From Patella vulgata (Eukaryota; Mollusca; Gastropoda; Patellidae): 64,000 bases of DNA. Positions 1 through 12,100 of this stretch are shown in pieces. Every line of letters starts with the position of its first letter. Position 1 is the first letter of the stretch. Below the pieces are notes generated by a model that made no database searches, was not told the DNA's origin, and saw only the letters and a program-made list of their open reading frames with translations. Location of the stretch: positions 76,448,702-76,512,701 of the forward strand of contig NC_065881.2 in NCBI RefSeq assembly GCF_932274485.2, given 5' to 3'. The position numbers and the translations under genes were made by a program.

Positions 1-115
1 ATTAAGGTTATCATGGTTGTGCCCCTCCAACTCCAGTTTCCTCCCACTGCTGCAGACTACATTGCATAAGTGAATACCTGAAAAAAAGACATTAAACCCC
101 ATTTTCTCTCTATGA
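1..115 (+). mobile_element. SINE-2 3' fragment (CT-tailed family)
   Basis: The end of a tRNA-headed SINE that recurs more than fifteen times in the window. Recognisable parts are the 'cccactgctg' block, the conserved 'gacattaaacccca' motif and a CT-rich tail. It lies in a BOP1 intron and its head is left of the window. Confidence 0.6.
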
Positions 116-152
116 TAAACAATTTTCACTAATTTTGACTTATTTAATTTAG

Positions 153-3100
153 GAGGAAGATGAAGAAGATGATGATGCAGAGAATGATGAAGATGGAGAG
201 GATGAGGATGAATCAGATGTAGAAGACTCTGCTGAAGAAGCTTCAAGCCATTCCAAACCAACAAGTCAAGAAATTGTAACAGCAGGACCTGATGTTAAAG
301 AAGGGAAGATAACTCAATTACCTGATGAATATGAATATGATTCTTCAGATGAAGAGGTAAGCTTTCATTTAAGATACTTTTATTTGCTGACAATAGATCA
401 ATATTGAGAATAATGTACAAATTTGAATGATTAAATATAACTTAGAAGTCCATTAAATGTTGGGTGTCTAACCCATTGCTCAGTTTTTGATACTGATGCT
501 GATAAAACTGGATCATTTTTACTGTGGATTTTAAGAGAAAGAACCTGAGGCCAACTAGTTATGTGCTTGGATATCTTTAAGTGGCAGTCAGCTTATTCCT
601 ACCAGAATAGTTTTCTATTATCAAACATACATTATGCAAGAGCTAAATCTGCCTATTTCAGGTCTTTCTTTAGGCCTGAAATGTTATCTAAATTATTAAT
701 TTGACATTAATTAACCCATCCAGGCCATAATCAACTCTAGATGGCAGCGCTAGCCTGCGATCTTAGTGGATTGTAAGCCGATTTACTGCATAACTTTCCT
801 TCTCTATTAAACGATTAAATGGATAATCGACACTATGCTGTTTATCGTACTGACTTTAGTAATGATGACCAAGGCCTATGGGAATTTGAGTCGCTTAGTT
901 TTCGGTTCATAGTGGATCAATTTGAATGAAATTTTCAGCAAATTGCCTTTACATTATCTAGTTTTTAACTATTATAGTGAAAACTGCCAACTCGTTACCG
1001 AATCTCCCATGATGTACCTTTAATCAGTCTTAAATCATACTAATTGCTGAATATGCTTATTGATTTTTTGATTTCGGATTTGTACCTGTTTTGAGCTGCG
1101 TTATATATACTTTTTTACATAATACCTATTGTTTGCCTCTCAAGAACGTTGTTAAATATAAACAGATATTATTTTGGTAACTAACTAATTTAAGAAATGG
1201 GTATGTCAAATGTTTATTAGTTGTTTTCAGATGCAGTAAATTGTAAATGACCATGATATATTGTGTTTTTACACAGTGGAAAGATTGGACATGATTTGGT
1301 TATATGCATTGAAAACATTATTTCTACTTTAATGATTAGATTGCATATTGTCATTTATTGTAATAGGGGGGTCACGGTGGCTAAGTGGGTAAGACGCTGA
1401 CTTGCTAGCCTTAAGATTGGGTGTTTGATCCCTGCATTGGCCGAGAAAGTTCATCCAGATTTTCCGGCGTGGTTCCCGCTTGTCAGTGATGCAGGACAGA
1501 GAGGGTCTGACAAGGACAGCTGTCTAGCCGTTTGGAAGGGACGAAAAACCGAGGTCCCATGTACACATTGGCGTGCACGTAAAAGATCCCTTGTCAGTTG
1601 GAATTCGATATAAGAGTAGGCCGTAGTGCTGCTGTCCGGGCAAAATTTCCCTTAGCCCAGTTCGGAGTAGAACAGTACATGTAGGAAGTTAAACCCCATT
1701 TCATTTCATTTTATATGATTTATTGTAACAGCATCTGCACTCTAACATCAGGAACGGTCGAAACGTCACTGTCGGGGCTAAATAATAACACACTGCATGA
1801 GGTATACCCGTCTTCTTTCGCCAAGTCGGTGTCGAAAAGTAGGATGTTAATCCCCAGTTGATTTCTAACATCAGGATACTGTTTAGTGGCACTATTAAAT
1901 GTCTTTTTGTTTGACCTTTTGTGATTTATATTTTCAGGATATACGTAACACTGTTGGTAATATACCCATGGAATGGTACAGAGATTATCCTCATCTAGGA
2001 TATGATGTGGAGGGAAAAAAATTATTGAAACCTGAAAAAGGAGATGAACTTGATGAATTCTTAGACAAAATGGAAAATCCAGATTATTGGTTTGTGGAAT
2101 TGATTTCCTTCATTTGTTTATCACTTCTGAAATTTACTGTGGTTCCTCTCGTTTGTCACCAAATAACCTTATTAGTCTCAAAATAACAAAAGACTTCACA
2201 AGGACGCTCGATTGTTAGGTTGAAATGTTCTGAATTGACAGAATTGCATTCGAGTGAGAGGGAATGAAGTCCTGTCACATTTCTGTCAGTCCTGACAACT
2301 CGCGTAGTGTGAGTAAAATTATGACGTTATTTAGAGCATATATTGTGTTTCAGCAGTCACGATTGGTTGAATTTTTGTCTTATTCAGTCAGTGCATGCGT
2401 TGTAGCTCGAAATCCCACTTTTCACTTGATGTTCGCTATTCATGGGATTGAGAGATTTCAATTCCAGAACATTCAAATAGTAATCCCCATATCTTTCTTT
2501 GCGAATGTTCATGAAAAAGAGATATGAATTGTATAATAATCTTTTGTAACCTTAGTAATCTGCACCTCACACCTAATGCTAGGTTATTACTGTCGTGCGA
2601 TGCATTACGATAGGATACGTTCTGATATGATCAACGCGATTGCTATGACTGACCTCAATATATGATAAGACCTGATGGGATCACCCTGTTCACTCTACGA
2701 TTAAAACTACAATTCAATCGTAGCACGAACCCAGCATTAAACAAAAACTATTACATTTGTATATGTTTATTGTAGGAGGACAGTGAGTAACAAGTTAACA
2801 GGACAGAAAGTTTTACTCAGTAAAGAGGATGTTAAAATAATTCAGAATATGCAGAAGTTTAAGAATCCAGTCGGATCTGACATGTATGAGGTAAATACAG
2901 GAATATATATATTCTATGAAACAGAATATTGAAAAGACTTTCCACAATGCTGGGTAACGAAGTCAGGAATGACTTGGATTAGAATCCTGGCATGTACCAA
3001 AAAGAAACATCAGTATATTATACACAAGATGTTTGGATGGATTTAAATAAGATCCTATTGTTTACGTGTTGTGTACATAAAGAGGAAGAGTAGGCGTTGT

Positions 3101-6100
3101 TTGGGGGAGGGGGCCGAATGGTTAATGCATGAATGTTGGATCATAAGGTCTGTCATTGAGTCAAGTGCCAAGGTTTCCATTCCCAGCTTGTACGTCACAA
3201 GGAGTAGAGTCGCCTGTCCAACCCCGTGGGTTTTCTCCGGGTCCTCCGGTTTTCTCCCACTGCTAAAGACCCCTACGCACAAGCGAATCATTGAAATAAA
3301 ATTGAACCATATGTTAGTCCTGAAATGACCTAGTTTGTGTCAAGTGGACGTTAAACCCCATTTTTCTCTCTCCATAGCATTGCCAATGTGACCATTATAA
3401 ATGAAATTGCCCATATATATATATATATATATATATGTTTTAATTTAAGTTTATCATTTGTTAGTCTCAAATAGTAAATGCAGGTAGACCACACCACACA
3501 TAAATAATTACACCATAAATAAAAACGACGAAAGATGTTAAACTCAATTCGATTCCTTTTCCCTTTTTTCTGGCAGCTCGCTGTAGATATTAGGTCTGTC
3601 ACTTCTGTATGTGTGATTTCGATTCCACATTTATTTGGGACAAGAAGGAACACTACCTTCAATATAGTTTTTTTTTATTGAGTTCTTTAGTGTCCTGCTT
3701 ATGTAGAATGGAAGAAAGACTCAATTTAAATCCTGTCTTTTTTCAAGTAGACTGTGATACCACCAGAATTAAAAGAATAATTGATGCGATAACAAATAAT
3801 ATATTATGAAATATGTTTGTATGATATGATATATATATCTTGTCAAGTATTCTATAAGATATCTGTGAAATCATATAGAATCATTGTTTTATTTTTTCAG
3901 CCATGGATTGATTTCTTCACCAATGAGAAAATGATACATCCTGTTTCAAATCGACCAGAAACGAAAGCTTCTTTTATTCCATCTCGTTGGGAAATGTTGA
4001 AGGTATGCCTAATATTTACGACTATTCCATTTAAAATAACCTAGGTGTGTGGAAATACGACTTTTTATGAATCAGAATATGTGTATTCACGTTAACCAGT
4101 AGAATTGTTTTCTAAAAAATTGCTTTAATTTCAAGTTTTTCTGTGTTACAATATCAGTAGTATGTGGTATAGGATAGATTCTAATGTTGCAGAGTGTCCC
4201 CAGAAATCCTGACAATTACAAACAAATATGCTTTAGTCTCATAAATTTATTTTGATATAATTTCAGAATCATCAATTGCTTTTAATAACTTTATTTATAT
4301 TGTTGTAATAGGTATCTCAAATGGTACATGCTTTAAAGATGGGGTGGATGAAACCGACACCAATTAGAAAACCAGATGAAGAAGACGAGAATAATTTTTA
4401 TATGTTGTGGAAAGATGATGAAGAGGTAAATATGTGACCCGCTGCTTCCAAACCAGATGCTTGTTGCACAACTTCATTTTGTACTACAGCCACAAAAGCA
4501 TCAATTGTAGGCCTTCTTGTTGCTGTGAATGAGCTGAACTCAACTCCAGATGATACAACAAATTTAAAAAGAATGGCATTTTTGGAAAGCTTATTCAGTA
4601 TTGTTCTGTTTATGCAATGAAACAATTGGAATTCGACCTTTCTGAATAGTCCATCTCCAAAGAATGTAGTATGAAGGATTACAGTTATGAAAAATGAGCA
4701 ATTCATTTGTTTTCAAAATATTATGAAAAATGAGCAATTCATTTGTTTTCAAAATATTGATCCAAACTATTTGAAAATATTGATCCAAACTATTTGAAAA
4801 TATTGATCCAAACTATTTGAAAATATTGATCCAAACTATTTGAAAATGGGACTGAATGTTTATCGCTTTTTACAGCCAGAAATTACCAGACAGTATCGTC
4901 AGTATATTCCTGCACCTAAAGTCCGACTTCCGGGTCATGCAGAATCATATAATCCACCAGAAGAATATCTACCTTCAGAAAAAACTGTAAGTTTATGTAT
5001 CAGTATTCATACTCCTTAATGTGGTTATATATTTCCATTACTCTTTTCTGTCCACTTGCCTGTCTGTCATTCACATTTTGTTGGCCTGCACAATAGAGGC
5101 TATGAGAATCTTTTTGAAATGGATATAATGTTGTCTGCTCATTAAAATTTTATATTGGCTCTGTCAGTTACCTCATGAACAGTGTGACAATTGACAGGTG
5201 TCTCAATGACAGACCTTGTGATGTTAACCATTCAGCCACCAAACCCCCTTGAATGGAGGCACATTGAAAGTTTTTTTCAAAAGTTAATTCTAGTGACTGT
5301 CTATTAATTGAATATAGTAATAGGTTGACCATCACCTTTAAGTAGGACTGAAAGATCTCTCTCCTTCCTTACATTAAATAACTTTGATGCCAGACTCATC
5401 ATATAATTTTAAGCCTAAAACAAGTGAGTCGCTTTGATTCCCTCGACTAATGGATATATGTAATATATTCTGCTAAAACTATCATTAGATTTATTAAGAT
5501 GACTGGTTGACAAATGATGACGGAGCCACGGTGGCTCTGTGAGTAAGGTACTGGTTCTCTAAAGAGGAGGGCCTTAGTTCGATCCCGGTGTTGACTGAGA
5601 AAGTTTCCCTCCCATCGTCAGTCGTGCAAGATGGAAGGCTAGCGTCCAGTGGTTCGTATGCAAAAACAAACCAAGGATCAGTGTACATGTTGGCACATAT
5701 TTAAAAGAAGCAATGAAAGTTAGAATCGAAAATAAGAGTGGCATGTAGTGCAGCTGTCTGGGCAAAATGTCCTCCATAGCACACTGTATGCCAAATACCC
5801 ATCTTCATTAGACCAGTTAGTGCAAAACAGTAGGACGTTAAACCCCATTTCATTTTATTTCATGTAATAATAAATTGCTTGGTGTGTTTAGGTGGAGAGG
5901 TTAAAGAAAGAAATAGCCAGGGGAAAAACCAGAACAATTCCACAGAAGTTCTCCTCCCTCCGTCTGGTTCCTGGGTTTAAAAATTTTATCAGAGAAAGAT
6001 TTGAGAGATGTCTTGATTTATACCTCTGTCCACGACAACGTAAAGTTCGAGTATGTATATATATGTTTATTTATTGTTTGACCACCTAAGAGTGTGCAAA

Positions 6101-9100
6101 AAAATGTTTGTGACTATACTGGTATAAACTCTATTCTATTATATATAGGTTGAAAGAAAGTCTTTCAGAAATTTTAAAAAAAATCTTTTTTAATAGATAT
6201 TAGATTATATAACAGTGTTTTTTTATGCCTGAATTATCTCCCCATTGCCCATAAAATACTTCGATTTCAAAAAGTTATTTCCCTTATCATCATACATGGA
6301 CCTATATGTGTTATATGCATGTATAAAACACTGAAAAAAACTCCTCTATCAAATTTATTTTACATAAGTTGAATTTGAGTAACATTCCAATTCACAGGAA
6401 CCGAACTGTTAAAGTCGCTGATTGGAATTTGTATTTTTCGAACAATATCTAATCCATGGTTAAATTCACCTAAATAGATTATTTAACAACATTTTGTAGG
6501 AAAACAAAATCAAAGTAATCTCCCAGCTTGGATTCAATTGGATTAAAAGAGGCTTATCAAAATATATTACCCCAACATGGATTGGGGCCACTCTTGCTGG
6601 TTTATTTTGTCTTCAGAGGATGCCGAATGTTGTGAAATTTCCAATCTTTCATCTCTTTGTAAATACTGATATTCGAGTTTCAACTTTAATAATATTGTTG
6701 TTGGCAAAGGATTCAAAATCCCTCAAATGCTTAACCTTGGTTTTAAATTACTTTTTGATTCATTTCTCAATGACCAACATTATTTTATCTCCAAGTTTTG
6801 TAACAATCTACCACATTTGTTTTTGTAGATGAATGTGAATCCAGATGATCTGATACCAAAATTACCTAAACCACGAGATCTTCAGCCCTTCCCAACTACA
6901 GAATATCTTGTATTTAAAGGTCATAAAGGAATTATACGTACTATTTCACCCGATCCTAAAGGACAGTGGATTGCTTCAGGTTAGTATAGATTCATTTATC
7001 CTCTTTATTATTAAACAGTTATACCTTCAACTGAGTCATTTGAGTCAGCAATTCAATGATTTTTAGAGAGTGCAGTAGGGTCGACTGTCCAACCTCCTGC
7101 ATCCACTCACTGCTACCGATCCCTACGTGCAAACCAATTATTGAAATAAAATCAAACCATATGTTATTCCGAAAATGACGAGTGGACGTTAAACCCCATT
7201 TCTCAGTGAGTGTTGTGCTGGCTCATGAACCAAGTGGTCCCTGGTTTGATCCATGTCTTGATCACCAAAGTATAAAATAATTTGTTAGCTATGTGAAATT
7301 AATGGTATAAGGTGTTCTAGAAACATTAAAGTTACTATTCCCCATGCACAGCACAAATCACTTACATATTTTGGACTGATACATTTGACTACCATTTCAC
7401 AGGCTATCAACACTATCACCAGTAAATATTTTTTAAATATCAAATTATGTTTGAGTGAAAATATTTGTCGAAACTTGAATAAATTAAATTATTGGGGATT
7501 TTCACGTGTTAAATATTTTGAAATGATATTGAATTGTATACACTGTCAAATTATATTGGAGTGAAACTATATCTTGAAAATGAAATAAGTAGTGTTTCTT
7601 CCACTTGTTTGAATATTTAGAAATGAAAGAGATTAAAGATACGTTATGGGAGATTAGATAACGAGTTGGCAGTTTTCACTATCATAGTTAAAAACTAGAT
7701 AATGTAAAGGCAATTTGCTGAAAATTTCAGTCAAATTGATCCACTATGAACTGAGAATTGAGAGATTGAAATTTCCGCCTAGCTTCGATCATCATTACTA
7801 AAGTCAGTACGATAAAAAGCATAGTCTCGATTATCCATTTATTGATTAAACCGTGAAGGGAAGTTATGCAGTAAATCGGGTCAGAATCCACTAAAGATCA
7901 CAGGCTAGCGATGCCGTTGAGAGTTGATTATGGTACGGATAAGTTAATTAATGTCTAATTAATAATTTAGATAACATTTCAGGCCTAAAGAAAGACCTGC
8001 AATAGGCAGATTTAGCTCTTGCATAATGTATGTTTAACCTTGGTGTTGTTTTATTTTAGGCTGTGATGATAAAACAGTAAAGATATGGGAAGTAGCAACA
8101 GGAAGATGTATAAAGACGTTTAATGTAGAAGCTAAAGTTAAAGGAGTTGCCTGGAATCCCAACCCATCATTATCTATTATAGTTGTAGCTGTGTATGTAT
8201 CATACTTACTTAAGAGTTTAAATATATTTCCTGTACTTTGTCCCATCCACTCTGGTCAGACTTAATGCAGGTGGACTACATTCAGATGGAACTGTGTGAA
8301 GTTTGGTACGTGTCTGTAGAGTAGGCAAACTTTTTCTCCCCCACATTGCCAAGTAAAGATAGAAATAAAGATATATTTTCTGTACTTAGCCCAGGTCTTC
8401 CGACAAGAACAGTGTGTCTGGTCTTTCAGGTGGCACGTCAATCAAGATTGCTGTGTAAAAATTTCCAGCATACATAAAATATACCTTGAAGATAGAAATA
8501 GGTATATGTTAGTCTTAGTATGACCACATACTGTGTTGATAGGACATTAAACTCTATTGCTTTTAATGTACTCCAGATAGACAAAAACTGCTAAAATTTT
8601 CTGACTGTTATTTTCGATCTGTGGTAACAAAAGGAACATTAGGTGTATTACTTTGTACTGTTCTTCATATTGCTTCCACTTTGTTTACTGTTTTTCAAGT
8701 TTCCCCAATAATTTTAAACCGTTCAAGTACCTGCGGAAGAGAAAATTCCCTCGAATTTTCAAGCATGGTTTCCACTTATCAGTTGGGTGCAGGACAGAGG
8801 GTGTGGCAAGGACAGTGTCTAGAAAACCCTTGTAAAAGATCCCTTGACAGTTGGTATTTAAAATAAGTGTAGCAAGTTGTTGCCGCTGTCCAGACAAAAT
8901 TTCCCTCATAGCACACTTGTCTGCTGATCGCCTGTCTTATTACACTAATCACAGTAGGACATTAAACCCCATTTCATTTCATTACTCTAATCAAGTTTCA
9001 TTCACATTGTTATACTGTTCTTCAATTTCCACAGAAATATCTTATTAAATGATACTATGTTATATAGATTTATGCATGTTATTATTTTATAATGGATATT

Positions 9101-12100
9101 TATGTTTGTGTAATTTCAGTGAAACTAGTTTAATTATAATAAATCCACAGGTTGGAGATAAACTGATCTGTTCAAAGACTGATTTACTTATAAATAGTTT
9201 TGAAGATGTTGAGTTACCCCCGGGACCAACTGGTAAGATATAAATATAAGATATGCCATGTGTATTGTATTTGGTCTCATTACAAGAAAAAATAGAAAAT
9301 GTTTAAAGATATATTCCCTTCAGCATAATTAGGTCAAGAAATGATATTTCTAATGACCAGGATATATAGAATTATAGACTAAAATTGCATTAAAATTTGC
9401 AACGGATAAACCAAGGCTTAATTGTACAGATTTAAATCCCTGGTACTGTTGGTTGGTTTATAATATGACAAATATGAAAGAGTATATGTGTGAAATTGTC
9501 TGAATAACAAGTCTGTTTACACATAAACCAAGGGGGCAGCACGTCAAAGATCCACTGGCAGCTGGATATCTAAATAAGAAATAAAAAATACCAAGAGGTC
9601 CTATTTATACCTACTGAATACAAAAGATCTCTGTCGGTTGGAATTCTATTGGTACACTGGCAAAATTACACACGAAATAGGATATAAATTATTCTATGAT
9701 ATTCTTTCAATAATTGCAATGCTGTGTTGTTGGGACATTGGTTATGTTAACACTAATACAATGTTGTCTATGATACACAGATTTCAATTGCTCTTGTCAG
9801 TAATGATAGCAAATTTATTAATTACCATTGTAGATAAACCTAAAGTAACAGAATGGGAATTATACGAAGATGAGGAATATGAATTGGGATTCCGTTTAAA
9901 AATAAAACATCAGCGAGAAATATCACAGGTTACGTGGCATGGAAAGGGAGATTATTTTGCTTCCACCATGCCTAAAGGAGAAAGTAAATCAGTTTTAATT
10001 CATCAACTGATGAAACGTAGATCACAGGTAGGTGTTACAATCGGCACTCCCTGGGCTTGCTAAAATCCTACTGACGGGTTTTGGGGTCTTCTATTAAGAT
10101 TATCATTCTTAAATCCCACTGATGTTTTGGGGGTGGTTTAGGTGTATCTTTGGTTGAGGTTGGAGGGTGGATGGGTGGGGGTAGGTGTTGATTCTTTTAA
10201 AATGCAACAAAGAAGAGTTGGGATAAGTTGAGATAGTAAACTGGTTGGGGAAATAGACACATGGCTTGATTGTAGAGATTTGAATCCCTTTTTTTCTAAA
10301 CCCATGTTACTACTACTGGTCAGTTATAATGTGATCAAGATGAAAGCGTATATGTGCGAAATTGTCTGAATGGCAGGTCTGTGTAAACTTTGACAATGCA
10401 GCCACATAGTCATCGCTGTATCATTGATCTTCTCAAATTAATTATAATGAATAATGTGATAATAATAAATTAAAGTTCTGTCATTTACAAACTACTCTAT
10501 TTTATTTTTTCAGAATCCATTCTCTAAACCGAAAGGTTTAGTACAGTGTGTACTATTTCATCCAATTAGACCCTTCCTGTTTGTAGCTGTAAGTAATATA
10601 TATATCTCTATTATTTATCTCTTGTAACATATTAAGTTCAAAAGCTATGTTTTTTGTATGCAAGTACTACATAGGTTTAAAAGACAAACTGATCTAGATG
10701 CATAATAATTGTCTATGACATATCAGCTTATTAATGCCTCTTGAGTCTTCAATTGATTTTAATTTGAAAATTCTGGGTATGCACAACATTCATTGAGTTT
10801 ATTCACTTGATTTGATATTTGTTGTTAATTTTTTTGCAATGTTGGTGTGGTTTGTCGGTTCTCCGGCACTTACTATAAGTGTATTTCAAAGAAAAATATA
10901 AATAGCATAGACTAACTCTTTCTTCATTCTGTCTCAGCAAGGCAATTGTTACTCTGTTAAATTAAACACTGACATATCGTTAGGATAGTGCAATATAAAT
11001 TTTATAGCATGAAAAATTTTGTTTGTTGAAGAGAAATGGCTTCTCGAAACCGGTAAGAACATCATAGTATGTTCTGTGTCTGTACCACGGGGAAAAGATA
11101 GTCACAGAATGACTCCCAGGGCTGGATGATAGGTGTTGAAATTACATAACATCTAGGTGCAACTTATGCATCGAAAAACATAGTACCTTAATTACTATTT
11201 GTTCACATTGTATTTTTTCAGACTCAAAGATATGTTCGTATTTATAATTTAATGAAACAAAGTTTATCAAAGAAGTTGTTAAGTAATTGTCAATGGATAT
11301 CAAGTATGGCTGTTCATCCTGGCGGTAAGTGTTACTATATATATCATTGTTTTAATCAAAGAAAGCTTTGAGGGGTAGCGTGGCTTTAGATCATAAGATC
11401 TGTCATTGCCTCAAGTGGCATGGTCTCGATTTTCAGCTTGTACTTGACAAGGACTAGGGCTACCTGTCCAACTGTGTTCTCCTGTTTCCCCCACTGCTAA
11501 TAAAAACCCAATGAACAAGTGATTATTGAAATAAAATGGAACCTTATGTTAGTCCTGAAATGACCTAGTTTGTGTTGCATGGACGTTAAACCCTATCTCT
11601 TTCTCTCTTGAACTTGAATATAACCGTAAGGCATTTATTTCTTGTTGAAAGAGCTCATGCCATTAACACAAGTATTATAACCATTCAAACTACTATCAAT
11701 AATGTATGTATTGAGTAATTAACTGATGTATATGTTGTATTACAGGTGATAATGTTATAATAGGAAGTTATGATTCTAAGTTAGCTTGGTTTGATTTAGA
11801 TCTATCAACAAAACCTTATCATACCCTCAGGTAAGTTGAACGTAATCCTATAACCTAAAATTATTTATAACTTAATATTTTAACAATAAAAAGATTTTGT
11901 GCTCTTTCATAGGGATTTAAGAACATACACGATCATAGTTAAATTATTATTCAAATCGATCAATACAAATTTGAGTTATGGCCATTTGAAGTTTACATTG
12001 ATAATCCCTTGTAAACTACAATATTGTGAAAGTTGCATTTCCGATTTTACACATATCTTTATATATGTCCTAAAAAAATAAAGCAATGGTAATGGAGCTA

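Noticed and set aside
1380-1450. tRNA gene-like A and B boxes at many places
   Set aside because: These are SINE heads: none forms a convincing complete tRNA and each continues into a SINE body.
9638-9833. Hydrophobic N-terminal extension in frame with a BOP1 exon
   Set aside because: BOP1 homology begins exactly at the acceptor before 9834; upstream sequence is intron that happens to be open.
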